Shown: positions 1 through 8,545, numbered from the stretch's first letter. The stretch: 40,360 bases of DNA from an uncultured Clostridium sp. (GCA_904420465.1 CAJFVL010000009.1:1-40360), one strand, 5' to 3'. Numbers and translations are program-made. Notes: a model not told the origin generated them from the letters alone.

Positions 1-103
1 CGGCACGGAACGCGGCTGCCGGATCGCCGCGACCGGATGGTATGGAACCTGCGGGAGCATTTTCCGAATGGTTCGTGCGGAAACCGCTGCAATACCTATT
101 GAA

Positions 104-151
104 AACACCATTGACATCTGAACCCCTCAAGGTACGGACATCAATGGTGTT
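104..151 (-). terminator. Inverted repeat, terminator-like
   Basis: The 11-base arms AACACCATTGA (104-114) and TCAATGGTGTT (141-151) are exact reverse complements around a 26-base loop. On the minus strand the stem is followed by TTTTC, and the stop codon of the minus-strand coding remnant lies in the first arm. This fits a degenerate rho-independent terminator for that remnant. The loop is long, so folding in vivo is uncertain. Confidence 0.4.
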
Positions 152-332
152 CTTCTTGTTTCCCTTGATTTACAAGGGATTTAGGACTCCGATGGACACT
201 CTTCTTTTCGGACATTCTTGTATGGATCCTGCCATCATCATCCCGTAGGTGGATATAGGGGCGATCACGAAAGGCTTTGATGGTATCGGCATAAAGGGAA
301 GTTTGGATTGCTTCAAGGCTGTATTCTCTCTT
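141..332 (-). pseudogene. Unidentified coding remnant without a start
   Basis: A minus-strand frame stays open for about 64 codons and ends in TGA at 143-141. It contains protein-like sequence such as YSLEAIQTSLYADTIKAF and RDRPYIHLRDDDGRIH. There is no in-frame ATG near its 5' side, and a stop lies just upstream at 335-333, so it looks like the 3' end of a broken gene. A hairpin directly overlaps the stop codon, as expected for a gene end. I do not recognise the family. Chance openness in AT-rich DNA is possible. Confidence 0.3.
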
Positions 333-744
333 TTAATTATGATCATGCACATAAAAGTGCACTAGAATTAAAAAAAGCAACTCTTTTGGGACGATATGGA
401 ACCTACCATGATCCTGCTAACTGAAGATCGGCATGTGGGCATATCTACACTGTGTATATTTAAACAGGTCTAACAAAAAGCCAGCTCTGGCGGTCTCCAT
501 AAAATTCGTGCGCAGAAGAAATAGCCAATGTCAAATACGTCGGATGCGGGACAGAACTGGAGCGTTTGTCGGACCGGATAATCGTCCTCTCGTCGTCCTC
601 TCGCCAGAGAAAGGGGCGCACTGTTTGAATTTCTGAGTTAAAATTTGAAAATTTCTGGCCTCAATGCGATAAAAGCGCTCCTTACATCATTAGAAAACAT
701 AAGGCGTAAAAATACCTGATCATAATCCAAACTATCTGTAAAAC

Positions 745-907
745 ATGATAAAGAAGAAATGGAAAAACATTCTGGCTAACAGAACCGCTTACTGCCATAT
801 TCGCTGGGGCAGTGGTGATTCCTACACTGGCCACTATCGGTAGCTGGATGGTACGACCGGACTATCAAAGCATGAAGGTGACGCTGGGCGAGGGTAAGGT
901 AGAATAA
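745..907 (+). pseudogene. Frameshifted small membrane peptide remnant
   Basis: An ATG at 745 starts MIKKKWKNILANRTAY and runs into TAG. Another frame over the same stretch carries the hydrophobic sequence AIFAGAVVIPTLATIGSW and then MVRPDYQSMKVTLGEGKVE up to TAA at 905-907. Joined by a single-base shift near 780, the pieces would make a roughly 53-residue peptide with a lysine-rich start and one membrane span. This is an inference from reading frames only. No ribosome-binding site of good quality precedes the ATG. Confidence 0.25.
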
Positions 908-1053
908 AGGACCTGTTGACACGACCATTTCAAATGGGGTGGGTATTTTTTGCTGAACGGAGACCTTGGTTCCATAGGTAACCCAGCCGCATGACCTTCA
1001 GGTGGTGAAACTGCTAAAATACGGTCCATTGTCTGAAACGGGCTGGTATCTTC

Positions 1054-1081
1054 TTGCCTTTATACACTTCTATGGTATACT
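1054..1081 (+). promoter_or_regulatory. Sigma-A type promoter for the sigma/LRR gene
   Basis: TTGCCT (1054-1059) and TATACT (1076-1081) are separated by 16 bases. They lie about 80 bases before the proposed start of the ECF-sigma fusion gene. The -10 box matches consensus at five of six positions, the -35 box at four. Confidence 0.5.
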
Positions 1082-1160
1082 AAAAGTCGAGTGAGAGCGA
1101 GCAAACAGGGACATGCCTGTGGAATGTGTCCAAGAAAAGTGTGTGGAGGAGAGCAAAAGG

Positions 1161-3002
1161 ATGGAATTGACAGAACTGGTGCGAAAGGCCCAAGGGGGCG
1201 ACCAGGAGGCAATGAGCCAGCTGTATCAGCAGACCTGCCAGCGGGTCTACGCCCTGGCCCTCCGGCTGACCAGCGACCCGGACCGGGCCATGGATGCGGT
1301 GCAGGAGAGCTACCTCTCCGCCCTGCAGAACCTGGACAAGCTGCAGAAGCCGGAGGCGTTTCTCCACTGGATGTTCCAGATCACGGCCAACTGCTGCCGC
1401 AAATTCCACAACCGGGAAAAACGCTATGTCTCCCCGGAGCAGGATGAGGAGGAGAACAGCTATTTCGACTCTATCCCCGACCCGGATGAGAAGCTCCTGC
1501 CCGAGGCGGCGGCGGACAGCGGGGAGACCCGGCGTCTGGTCATGGAGCTGGTGGACCGTCTGCCCCAAGAGCAGCGGGAGTGCGTGGTCCTGTACTACTT
1601 CTCCGAGTGTTCGGTGGAGGAGATCTCCCGTCTGCAGGCGTGTACGGAAAACACGGTGAAAAGCCGGCTGAACTACGCCCGGAAGAAACTGAAGGAGGGA
1701 GTTCTGGCCCTGGAGGCCCGGGACGGGATCCGTCTGCACTCCTTCGCGCCCATCGGGCTGCTGCTGGCCTGTACCGGCGAAGAACTCCCTGCCTCGGCTG
1801 CTTTCCTCCACGCTTGGCAGAACGTGGCGGCAGGCCTTGGGACGGCCGGGGCCGCGGCGGCCTCCACTGCGGCGGCAGCCGCCTCGGCGGGGGAGGCGGC
1901 CGGAACGGGTGCAGCGGCCGCCGCCGGGGGTCAGGCCGCCGGTACAGGCGCGGCGGCCGCAGCTTCCGGGGGCCACACAGCCGCCGGTGCCGCGGTGAAG
2001 GGGGTGGCCGGGGCACTGAAGATGAAGATCGCCGCCGGCGTGGCCGCCGGGGCGGTGCTGGTGGGCGGCATGGGGATCGCCCTGAACCAGTCCCCCGCCG
2101 TCACCTTCGCCGACCCGGCCTTCGAGCAGAACATCCGCGTCCTGCTGGACATACCCTCGGGCGCCATCCGGGAGAGCGATCTGGAGGATATCCCATCGCT
2201 TTCTATATGCGGCGACGGAATGTCGATTTACTCCTATGAAGCGGAGGAGGGCACTGGGCCGGTGAGCAGCCTGGAGGACCTGTCGCTGTTTCCCGATCTG
2301 TGGCGGGTGGATTATCAGATCTCAGATGATGGCGCGCTGCTGGAGACCCTGCCGGTCAGCGACACTATCATATCGCTTAGTGTCAATGTGAATGACGCAG
2401 AGGGGCCGGGGATATCGGACCTGTCCTTTTTGGATCAACTGCCCCAGCTGACAAGGCTGAACGCCCACCTGTCCCCCGGGACGGACCTGACCCCGGTGGA
2501 ACAAAAGACGACCCTGAACAACTTGAGCCTGCAGCTGGATGGGAACGACACGCTGGATGTTTCCCAGCTGACCAACCTCCGCGTCTTGGACTTTTGGGGG
2601 GCGCAGGACATTGAGATCGCCTTGGAAACCTCCTCCGATCTGCCGGAATTACAGTATCTGTATCTGCCGGGCGGCTCCCGGCTGGTCTCCTCCCTGGATA
2701 TCCTGTACCATATGCCGGCCCTGGAGTTTTTGAATTTGAACGCCGCAGCGGACACCGATCTGACGCCGCTGGGCCAGCTGGAGCATCTGAGGGCGGTGGA
2801 ACTGGACTACAACGGCCGCCCGATCGATCTGACCCCGCTGACCCAGTGCCCCAATTTGGAGGTGTGCTATATCGCTAATATCCCGGAGGATACTCCGCTG
2901 CCGCCGGAGCTCGCCACGAAACTTGGAAGTTTCGAGCAGGTTCAGGACATCTCTTCTGCCATCCACAGTGAGATAAGTCAGGAGATCCGCTCCAGCAGCT
3001 GA
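1161..3002 (+). CDS. ECF-type sigma factor fused to TM segment and leucine-rich ectodomain
   Basis: Residues 1-180 form an ECF (sigma-70 family) RNA polymerase sigma factor. Region 2 is about 10-85, with DRAMDAVQESYLSAL and FLHWMFQITANCCR. Region 4 is about 125-178, with LPQEQRECVVLYYF and TENTVKSRLNYARKKL. An Ala/Gly-rich linker of about 80 residues follows, then a hydrophobic span (about 288-308, IAAGVAAGAVLVGGMGIAL). The C-terminal 300 residues start with ADPAFEQNIRVLLDIPSG, an internalin-like cap, and continue with leucine-rich repeats (LRVLDF, LQYLYL, LEFLNL, LRAVELDY). The architecture predicts a membrane-held sigma factor with an outside sensor. The start at 1161 is chosen for GGAGGAG nine bases upstream; an in-frame ATG at 1113 has no good site. 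No separate anti-sigma gene is adjacent. Confidence 0.85.
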   Translation: MELTELVRKAQGGDQEAMSQLYQQTCQRVYALALRLTSDPDRAMDAVQESYLSALQNLDKLQKPEAFLHWMFQITANCCRKFHNREKRYVSPEQDEEENSYFDSIPDPDEKLLPEAAADSGETRRLVMELVDRLPQEQRECVVLYYFSECSVEEISRLQACTENTVKSRLNYARKKLKEGVLALEARDGIRLHSFAPIGLLLACTGEELPASAAFLHAWQNVAAGLGTAGAAAASTAAAAASAGEAAGTGAAAAAGGQAAGTGAAAAASGGHTAAGAAVKGVAGALKMKIAAGVAAGAVLVGGMGIALNQSPAVTFADPAFEQNIRVLLDIPSGAIRESDLEDIPSLSICGDGMSIYSYEAEEGTGPVSSLEDLSLFPDLWRVDYQISDDGALLETLPVSDTIISLSVNVNDAEGPGISDLSFLDQLPQLTRLNAHLSPGTDLTPVEQKTTLNNLSLQLDGNDTLDVSQLTNLRVLDFWGAQDIEIALETSSDLPELQYLYLPGGSRLVSSLDILYHMPALEFLNLNAAADTDLTPLGQLEHLRAVELDYNGRPIDLTPLTQCPNLEVCYIANIPEDTPLPPELATKLGSFEQVQDISSAIHSEISQEIRSSS

Positions 3003-3035
3003 CTTGCCCATCCCTAAGCCAACCGAACAAGCCGA

Positions 3036-3071
3036 GGCCCCGCGCAGCCCAGTGCTGCGCGGGGCCTTTTT
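3036..3071 (+). terminator. Strong rho-independent terminator
   Basis: The 13-base arms GGCCCCGCGCAGC (3036-3048) and GCTGCGCGGGGCC (3054-3066) pair perfectly around a 5-base loop and are followed by TTTTT. The hairpin lies 34 bases after the stop of the sigma/LRR gene and ends that transcript. Confidence 0.9.
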
Positions 3072-3355
3072 GCCGCCCTGCCGGGCAGTGGTTTTCCTCC
3101 TCAAAAAATTTTTTCAAATTTTTTCAAAAACCTAAAACCTGACCGGGGGCTGGTGGATCTTACTGGTGTGAGCGGCGGAGCGCTCACCCCCGGCGGCGGG
3201 GCGGTGGACACATCAAAAACAGGGGAGCGGGCTCCGGGAATCGGAGAGAACTCCCAAACAGGCTGACCTGCCCCACCCCCGCCGCCGGGCGGTCAAACAA
3301 GGCCAGCAAACGGAGGGCGCGTCGGCCGCCCGAGAAAGAAAGAGGAGGAAACAAT
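3072..3355. other. Intergenic, no gene seen
   Basis: A T- and A-rich stretch at 3105-3135 is followed by GC-rich sequence with a small hairpin (GTGAGCG at 3168-3174 with CGCTCAC at 3181-3187). Two inverted CCGCCGCC-type tracts lie near 3192 and 3282. It presumably holds the promoter of the next gene, but I cannot place -35 and -10 boxes with confidence. Confidence 0.4.
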
Positions 3356-4327
3356 ATGTTCGATCTGCTGTTGAATGGAGCCGAGGAGATCACCGCCTCC
3401 GCCCTGGCGATCCTGGGGCTGTTCCTGGCAATCCCCGGAGCGATCCAGTGCTTCTTCGGCTACCGCGTCTTAAAGCTGTACATCACCGTCATCGGGTTTC
3501 TGGCGGGGCTGCTGGGCTTTTCCATCATCGGCGCCCTCGCGATCGGGTCCCTGGGCCCCGGCCTGCTGGTGGGACTGCTGGGCGGAGTGCTGATGGCTTT
3601 TATCGCCTTTAAGCTGCACAAGCTGGCGGTGTGTCTGGTCAACGGGGCCAACGCCTTTCTGGCCGTGGCGGTCCTAGGGTTCGCCAGCGGTGTGGAATAC
3701 GCGCTGCGCTGTCTGGAACCCGCCGCCATCGAGGAGCATTTGGGCGCCGGCCTGCTCGTGGGGCTGGTGGCCGGCGTCATCGTGGCCGTGCTCACCGCCC
3801 TCCTGTACCGGCCGGTGGTCATCCTCTCCACCGCCCTCCAGGGCGGCGTGTTCCTGGGCTGCGGGCTGTGCATGATGCTCTTCGCCCTGGATATGATCCC
3901 AGCGGCCTTCCTGCTGTGCGCCCTGCTGGGCGCGGCCTTCCAGTTCTACAACACCCGGGCGGAGGGACGGGCCGCCAAGCAGGCCAAGCGGGAGGCCCAG
4001 CAGCGGCTCCAGCAGGACCCCAAAGCCCAGGCCCAGGCCAAGGTGAACAAACGGTACTTCCTGCTGATGTCCCTGGCCACGATTGTGATGATGGTCATAG
4101 ACCAGATTTATGGCCGGCCGGCCATGATCCTGTTTTGTATCGTACTCTGCCCGATCATGCGTGTCGTGGCATATTGGACGATGAAGCGGGGATACCCCGA
4201 GGAGATGGCCTCGGTCACGCTGGGCTATTTCCTCACCCACCCCTTCAAGAAGTTCGTCACCTACGGCGAGAGCCAGCCTGCCGCCGGGGAGGATAGCGCC
4301 GCCGGAGAGAGGCCGGAGGGGCGGTGA
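3356..4327 (+). CDS. Multi-pass membrane protein, DUF4203-like
   Basis: The 323-residue protein has about six to eight hydrophobic spans in its first 200 residues, rich in Gly and Ala (GLFLAIPGAIQCFFGY, GFLAGLLGFSIIGALAIG, GLLVGLLGGVLMAFIAF). This resembles the TMEM198/DUF4203 type. A charged stretch follows (about 200-235, KQAKREAQQRLQQD), then two more spans and a short charged tail. The start follows AGGAGGAAACAAT, a good ribosome-binding site. The next gene, a lipoprotein, begins 88 bases downstream on the same strand, so the two may be co-transcribed. Substrate and function are unknown. The family call rests on the glycine-rich repeating spans and is moderate. Confidence 0.7.
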   Translation: MFDLLLNGAEEITASALAILGLFLAIPGAIQCFFGYRVLKLYITVIGFLAGLLGFSIIGALAIGSLGPGLLVGLLGGVLMAFIAFKLHKLAVCLVNGANAFLAVAVLGFASGVEYALRCLEPAAIEEHLGAGLLVGLVAGVIVAVLTALLYRPVVILSTALQGGVFLGCGLCMMLFALDMIPAAFLLCALLGAAFQFYNTRAEGRAAKQAKREAQQRLQQDPKAQAQAKVNKRYFLLMSLATIVMMVIDQIYGRPAMILFCIVLCPIMRVVAYWTMKRGYPEEMASVTLGYFLTHPFKKFVTYGESQPAAGEDSAAGERPEGR

Positions 4328-4415
4328 GATGTAAGATCAGTAGACAAGCGAAAAAATTCAGGTATATTTAAGACAACAGAGGCACACAGCGCTGCCTCTG
4401 AGGGAGGAAATGAGA

Positions 4416-5840
4416 ATGAAAACAAGAAAAAGACTTCTGGCACTGTCCCTGTCTGCCATGCTGATGCTGACCGCCTGCGGCGGGAACGGCGCTTTCAGCA
4501 GGGACAAGTCCTCTGAGAACGACAGCGCCTCCGTCGGACAGAGCCAACAGGAGGAGATGGGGGCGCCGGCGAAGGATCTGGACCAGACCCAGCCGGCGAA
4601 GGATCTGGACCAGGCCCGGCCGTCGGAAGAGCCGGAGGAACCCGTATCCGGCGCCGTCTCCGGGGAGGGAACCGGCGGCCAGACCCAGCCGGCCGGTCCG
4701 GCCCTCAGCGCCCAGGCCATGTCCGCCCTGGATGAGGTCACCTATTTCGGCGACCGGAGCCGCTGCGCCATGTCCCGGGAGCAGCTTGCGGCCTACGGCC
4801 AGTTTGCGCTGGCCTATGACGAGAACGATGAGGGAAACGGCGGGAGCAGCACATCCTACGCCTTCCTGGCGGACTTCGACGGGAACGGGGACCCCTATCT
4901 GGTCTTTGTCCACCCGGCCCCCGGCATGGGGGCCTACGCCCCCGAGGTGTACGCCTATGTGGACGGCCATGTCCAGATCGTGTGCTCCTGCTGGGATGGC
5001 AGTGCCAGCGGAGGGTATTTGGAAGAATTAAAAGACGGCCGCGTCTTGTATGTGTCATGGGAGATGATAGAACCTACCGGGTACTACGAAAATAACGTGG
5101 CCTACTATTACAGCCAGATCTCCGGCGGCAATCTGGTCCCGGTGGACGAGCCGGGAGAGGAGGACTACGGCGGGACCGGGGCATCCCCCTCCCTGTATGA
5201 GCTGTGCAATCCCGGCTGGGATGGCAGCGAGATCTGCTCCTCCACCGACGAGGCGACCGCCGCCCTGCTGCTGGCCGCCAAGGGCAACGCCGCCTCCGAC
5301 CGGGAGCAGATGGCGGCGGCCATGGTGGACCTGCTGCTCTCCGCTGACCCCTACGGCGGCCTGGATGGGTTCCTGCAGGCCAAGCTGGTGGACCTGGACC
5401 AGGACGGCGTGGAGGAGATGTTCACCCTGTCCAGCTTGGGTGCGGCGACACTCTACTCCTGGCAGGGCGGGGCCCTTCAGGAGAAATTCGTGGGGGCCAA
5501 CGCCGGCGGGACCTTGCGATGGTACCTGTGCCGGGACGCCGAGACCGGGGAGCTGGGGATCGAGTATGAGTCTATGGGCGGCGGGTACCCCGACTTTTCC
5601 AGCTGGACCTACTACTACCCCAGCCGCACGGAGGAGATCAGCACTTGGGACGAAATTGCCGGTGTGAACGGCACGGTCACCCAAACGCACTACGATATAG
5701 GCGATACAGAGGTCACCAAAGAGCAGTTTGACGCGGCGGCGGCCCGCCACCAGCGGCTGGAGACCCTCGACGGCGGGGCGGACGTCCAGGACGGGCGGCA
5801 GGCGACCGTGGACGCGCTGCTGGCGATCCTGGCCCAGTAA
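4416..5840 (+). CDS. Surface lipoprotein with calcium-loop-like repeats
   Basis: The N-terminus MKTRKRLLALSLSAMLMLTAC is a lipoprotein signal peptide with lipobox LTAC and lipidated Cys21. A low-complexity acidic linker (about 22-100) contains a tandem nine-residue repeat (PAKDLDQTQ, PAKDLDQAR). Two later segments, LADFDGNGDPYLVF and LVDLDQDGVEEMF, have the D-x-D-x-D/N-G pattern of EF-hand or FG-GAP calcium loops. This suggests an extracellular, possibly beta-rich protein. The ATG at 4416 is preferred because GGAGG lies eight bases upstream; the ATG at 4410 is too close. No enzyme motif is visible. Co-transcription with the upstream membrane protein is possible. Confidence 0.75.
   Translation: MKTRKRLLALSLSAMLMLTACGGNGAFSRDKSSENDSASVGQSQQEEMGAPAKDLDQTQPAKDLDQARPSEEPEEPVSGAVSGEGTGGQTQPAGPALSAQAMSALDEVTYFGDRSRCAMSREQLAAYGQFALAYDENDEGNGGSSTSYAFLADFDGNGDPYLVFVHPAPGMGAYAPEVYAYVDGHVQIVCSCWDGSASGGYLEELKDGRVLYVSWEMIEPTGYYENNVAYYYSQISGGNLVPVDEPGEEDYGGTGASPSLYELCNPGWDGSEICSSTDEATAALLLAAKGNAASDREQMAAAMVDLLLSADPYGGLDGFLQAKLVDLDQDGVEEMFTLSSLGAATLYSWQGGALQEKFVGANAGGTLRWYLCRDAETGELGIEYESMGGGYPDFSSWTYYYPSRTEEISTWDEIAGVNGTVTQTHYDIGDTEVTKEQFDAAAARHQRLETLDGGADVQDGRQATVDALLAILAQ
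4566..4619 (+). repeat. Two 27-bp tandem repeats in lipoprotein linker
   Basis: Two 27-base units (4566-4592, 4593-4619) share CCGGCGAAGGATCTGGACCA and differ only near their 3' ends. They encode nine residues each in the linker of the lipoprotein. Because the unit is a multiple of three, copy number can change without breaking the frame. Confidence 0.85.
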
Positions 5841-5895
5841 GCGGGGCGGGAGGTGTTTGGGCCCGGCCGCAGACCGGCTCCCCGATCCCGCGCTC

Positions 5896-5934
5896 AAGTC
5901 GGAGCAAGCGCTGCAGCGCTTGCTCCGACTTTTG
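5896..5934 (+). terminator. 36-bp perfect palindrome, terminator-like
   Basis: AAGTCGGAGCAAGCGCTG (5896-5913) is followed at once by its exact reverse complement (5914-5931), then TTG. The structure lies 55 bases after the lipoprotein stop and can act as a terminator in either direction, although the T-run is short. A fully loopless 18-bp arm is longer than a terminator needs, so a repeat-element origin is also possible. Confidence 0.6.
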
Positions 5935-6292
5935 TATCAGGGCATCCCCTCGCCGGATGATCGGGGTTTTGCACTGCGCATTCACTTAACGGCGGATCTC
6001 CCCTCCGCAAAATGTAAAAAAGCACCCAGCCACCAAAACCTACCGTCTGCATTTTTGGCACACAAAGCCTACAAGTTGAAGTTTTCAAACAGACTGTGCT
6101 ATCGTTCAAAATAAAAAAGTTTTTCGATTTGTACTGCATTTGCGGAACAGGTTGAGAAAATGGGGTCAGCGGTGTTCACGCAGGCTGTTTTTTGTTCTAT
6201 TTAGTAAAGCGGGCATTTGTTTTTTGGAAAACACCCGGTTTAAGCCTTGCAAACAGCGCTTTGAAAAATAACAGAGAATGGGGCAAATTGAA
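5935..6292. other. AT-rich intergenic, no gene seen
   Basis: No frame here has protein-like content with a start and ribosome-binding site. Base composition is clearly lower in GC than the genes on the left. The stretch abuts the IS remnant and probably belongs to the same rearranged zone. Confidence 0.4.
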
Positions 6293-6550
6293 GCGACCCC
6301 GAAAAGTTAGACAATATTTTTGAAGGAATTGTTCAAGCAGTTGAAAGGGCTTGTTGCCTGTGGATGACAGGCAGCAAGCTCTTTCGGTTTGCCTTGATTC
6401 TATAGAGAATCACCTCTGTTCCATCTGGTATCGTCTCAAACGCCTTCTCCAGCATAGAAGTTATCATGCCCAATACTGACCGGTCTGAGATGGTATAACT
6501 GACCAGATAACCGTTGTGCAAATCCAAAATGGGCGAGAGATACAAAGCAA
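6293..6550 (-). mobile_element. IS3-family transposase C-terminal remnant
   Basis: Read on the minus strand, about 6550-6380 encodes YLSPILDLHNGYLVSYTISD and then LGMITSMLEKAFETIPDGTEVIL. This is the rve integrase core of IS3/IS150-group OrfB transposases. After VIL the expected SDQGWQYQ segment is missing and the frame ends in unrelated residues, so the catalytic core is broken. The sequence near 6294-6312 (GACCCCGAAAAGTTAGAC) resembles the terminal repeat of such elements and would be the transposase-3' end. The opposite end of the element is absent: at about 6550 the sequence changes to transketolase coding DNA. Not functional. Confidence 0.8.
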
Positions 6551-6669
6551 AAGCCGGCCACCCGGGCGGATCTCTCTCTGCAGTGGAAATTGTCACTGCA
6601 CTCTATTTCCATGTACTTAACATTGATCCCAAGGAGCCAAAAGCACCAAATCGTGATCGCTTTATCCTA
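6547..6669 (+). pseudogene. Transketolase N-terminal subunit fragment
   Basis: The plus strand encodes KAGHPGGSLSAVEIV, ALYFHVLNIDPKEP and NRDRFIL. These match the thiamine-diphosphate-domain start of the split (N-terminal) transketolase of Firmicutes, which normally continues with SKGHAAPALYA. Here it is cut off at about 6666 and meets TGA at 6670-6672. The 5' side is cut at about 6547 by the IS3 remnant. About 40 codons remain and no start is visible. The right junction falls in ATCCT, the bases preceding the GGDEF coding sequence, compatible with joining at a short shared sequence. Confidence 0.8.
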
Positions 6670-7208
6670 TGACTGGACTGCTGAACAAATCGGCCATGGA
6701 GGAGCAGATGGCGGTATGCCTTGAACAGATTCCAAGGACAGGCGGCGCCACTCTGTTCCTCCTTGATGTGGATGACTTCAAATCCATCAACGACCGCTTT
6801 GGCCACCTCTGCGGAGATCTTGTTTTAATCGCAGCAGCCGCCGAGCTGAGGGCCGCCTTCCCAGACGCCCGCGGGATCGGAAGAGTCGGCGGCGATGAGT
6901 TTGCCGCTGTGTTTGACCGGCCACTTCCCGCGGAAACCGCAATGGAAATGGGCGCCCGGCTGGCAAAATGCCGCGCCCCGCTTCAGAGCTGGAACGATAT
7001 GGCGGTTTTCGGATGCAGCGTCGGCATCTGTGTCTGCAGCCGGACCTCCGTCTCCTGCGGACAATTTTATCAGGAGGCAGACCAGGCTCTTTACACTTCA
7101 AAGCAGCAGGGAAAGGCCCGGTGCTCATTCTGCAAAATTGAGGAGGGACCTGCTGTGGAGCCGGAGACAGCGTCCGGTTCTTCAGAGACATCCGGATTCA
7201 GGACATGA
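6669..7208 (+). pseudogene. Diguanylate cyclase (GGDEF) domain lacking its N-terminal half
   Basis: The frame encodes a nearly complete GGDEF domain: MTGLLNKSAMEEQM (the usual D-x-L/M-T-G-L-x-N entry), FLLDVDDFKSINDRFGH (metal and nucleotide binding), RVGGDEF (signature intact) and EADQALYTSKQQGK. GGDEF domains make cyclic di-GMP from two GTP. No RxxD inhibitory site is seen before GGDEF. The sensory or membrane part that normally precedes it is absent, replaced by the transketolase and IS3 remnants, and no ribosome-binding site precedes the ATG at 6669. It is therefore most likely a 5'-truncated pseudogene, though a soluble GGDEF protein could still be made if transcribed. It runs convergently to the LarA gene. 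Confidence 0.8.
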
Positions 7209-7246
7209 TGAGGCCAGCTGCGGGCTGCTTCACAGCACCTTTCCCC

Positions 7247-8530
7247 TCATCGGCGCCTCCCTGCACTGATGATCGTGCTGACTCCCTCCGGAATCACGGT
7301 AATTTTCCCGGGAAATCCCAACAGCCGGTCGGCCAAAGAAACGGCTTCCTCAAGGCTGTGCGCCGGCAGCATGTGGAGCGACCGCACCAGCTCATCCGGC
7401 GCTTCACTGATCAGAATAACGCGAAAATTCTCCAAGATTCTGGCTAAAATTTGACTTTGCCACTGATCCGCCTGTGTTTCATCACTTGGCACCGCCCTGA
7501 TCCGCTCCAAAATATGGCCGGCGTCCTGCTCCTGTGCAAAGGTTTGGAAGAAGGCTTCTCCCCCCGCCCCGTCCTCACAGGCAGCCGCCATAATGATAAC
7601 GCTGCCCGGAATTCCCGTCGCCTCGGCAGTACACAGCCCCTTTACCGTCTGATAAATGTTCTGGTCCAGCGGGTAACCATTGTTTGTGGTAATAACAATT
7701 TCCGCCGGCTTGGCGGGCACACGGCACAGCCCAGCCAGAAATTCCGCTCCCTTCCGGTGGGCCAGGTCGCAGTCTCCGGCAAAGGAGGCGACAATTTGGC
7801 GGTCTGAGTTGATCACCACATTCACAATGAAACCCAGCCCCGCCTTTCGTGCAGCAAACAGCATATCTCGATGGATAGGATTTCCGTCTAAAATGCCGCA
7901 CCGGGCTTTGGGATCGTCTATAAATTGGGCACAGTGGTTGGCGTAAACAGTTTGTCGACCAGCCACCCCGGGCAGAACACTTTTCCGCCCTCCGGAAAAG
8001 CCAGCAAAGAAGTGGGGCTCGATGAAGCCCTCGCTCACCAGCAGATCGGCCTGGGTCGCCAGCCTGTTCAGGCGCAGCCTTCCTCCGCCCGGCAGTGTGC
8101 CCAGATCCACCATGGACGCCTCGTCTGCGCTGTCATGGATGACGATGCGCTCCTCCGCTACAATCTGGGGACCGAATTTTTCCTCCAGCTCCGCCCTTGT
8201 GGGGCCGCGGTGGCAGCCGGTGGCAATTAAAATGGTAATCTCCGCCTCCGGATTTCCTCTGCGGATCTCCTCCAGCATCTGTGGAACGATAATTTTGCTG
8301 GGTACGGGACGGGTGTGGTCGCTGGCCAGCAGCACCACCCGCCTTTTCCCCCGGGATAATTCGTGCAGGGGACTACTTCCAATAGGGCTGCGCAGGCTCT
8401 CCTCCACCAGCTCCCGCGGCCCGGCCGCTGGGCGGTAGGCGTCAATGCCGCTTTTCAGGACCGCTTTGACCCGGCTGTCGGGAAGCGCCCCCTCCAGTAC
8501 CCCCCTTCCGTAGGGAAGCCGAATGTCCAT
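7247..8530 (-). CDS. larA: LarA-family 2-hydroxy acid racemase
   Basis: The 427-residue protein belongs to the nickel-pincer-nucleotide lactate racemase family, which interconverts D and L 2-hydroxy acids through transient hydride transfer. Residues equivalent to those of Lactiplantibacillus LarA are present: D71 and R74 (SDHTRP), H107 (ATGCHRGP), H173 and K183 (EPHFFAGFSGGRKSVLPG), H199 (YANH), Q294 and K297 (NIYQTVKG). The substrate need not be lactate, since the family includes racemases for other 2-hydroxy acids. It is the last gene of the minus-strand run dctP-dctQ-dctM-lactonase-larA and starts 15 bases after the lactonase gene. The cofactor genes larB, larC and larE are not in this window and must be elsewhere if the enzyme is active. 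Confidence 0.88.
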   Translation of the reverse strand: MDIRLPYGRGVLEGALPDSRVKAVLKSGIDAYRPAAGPRELVEESLRSPIGSSPLHELSRGKRRVVLLASDHTRPVPSKIIVPQMLEEIRRGNPEAEITILIATGCHRGPTRAELEEKFGPQIVAEERIVIHDSADEASMVDLGTLPGGGRLRLNRLATQADLLVSEGFIEPHFFAGFSGGRKSVLPGVAGRQTVYANHCAQFIDDPKARCGILDGNPIHRDMLFAARKAGLGFIVNVVINSDRQIVASFAGDCDLAHRKGAEFLAGLCRVPAKPAEIVITTNNGYPLDQNIYQTVKGLCTAEATGIPGSVIIMAAACEDGAGGEAFFQTFAQEQDAGHILERIRAVPSDETQADQWQSQILARILENFRVILISEAPDELVRSLHMLPAHSLEEAVSLADRLLGFPGKITVIPEGVSTIISAGRRR

Positions 8531-8545
8531 GGTTTTCTCCCCTCC

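Larger units (their letters stand above)
1..1053. other. AT-rich decayed region without a confident gene
   Basis: This stretch has much lower GC than the genes that follow. All six frames hold only short open stretches without a convincing start plus ribosome-binding site. The first 248 bases are open in one plus frame, which may be the tail of a gene starting outside the window, but the peptide is not recognisable. Separate entries describe a minus-strand coding remnant, a hairpin and a frameshifted membrane-peptide remnant. Positions 433-640 carry short open frames that look frameshifted against each other. I read the region as degraded coding DNA rather than regulatory sequence. Confidence 0.45.
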
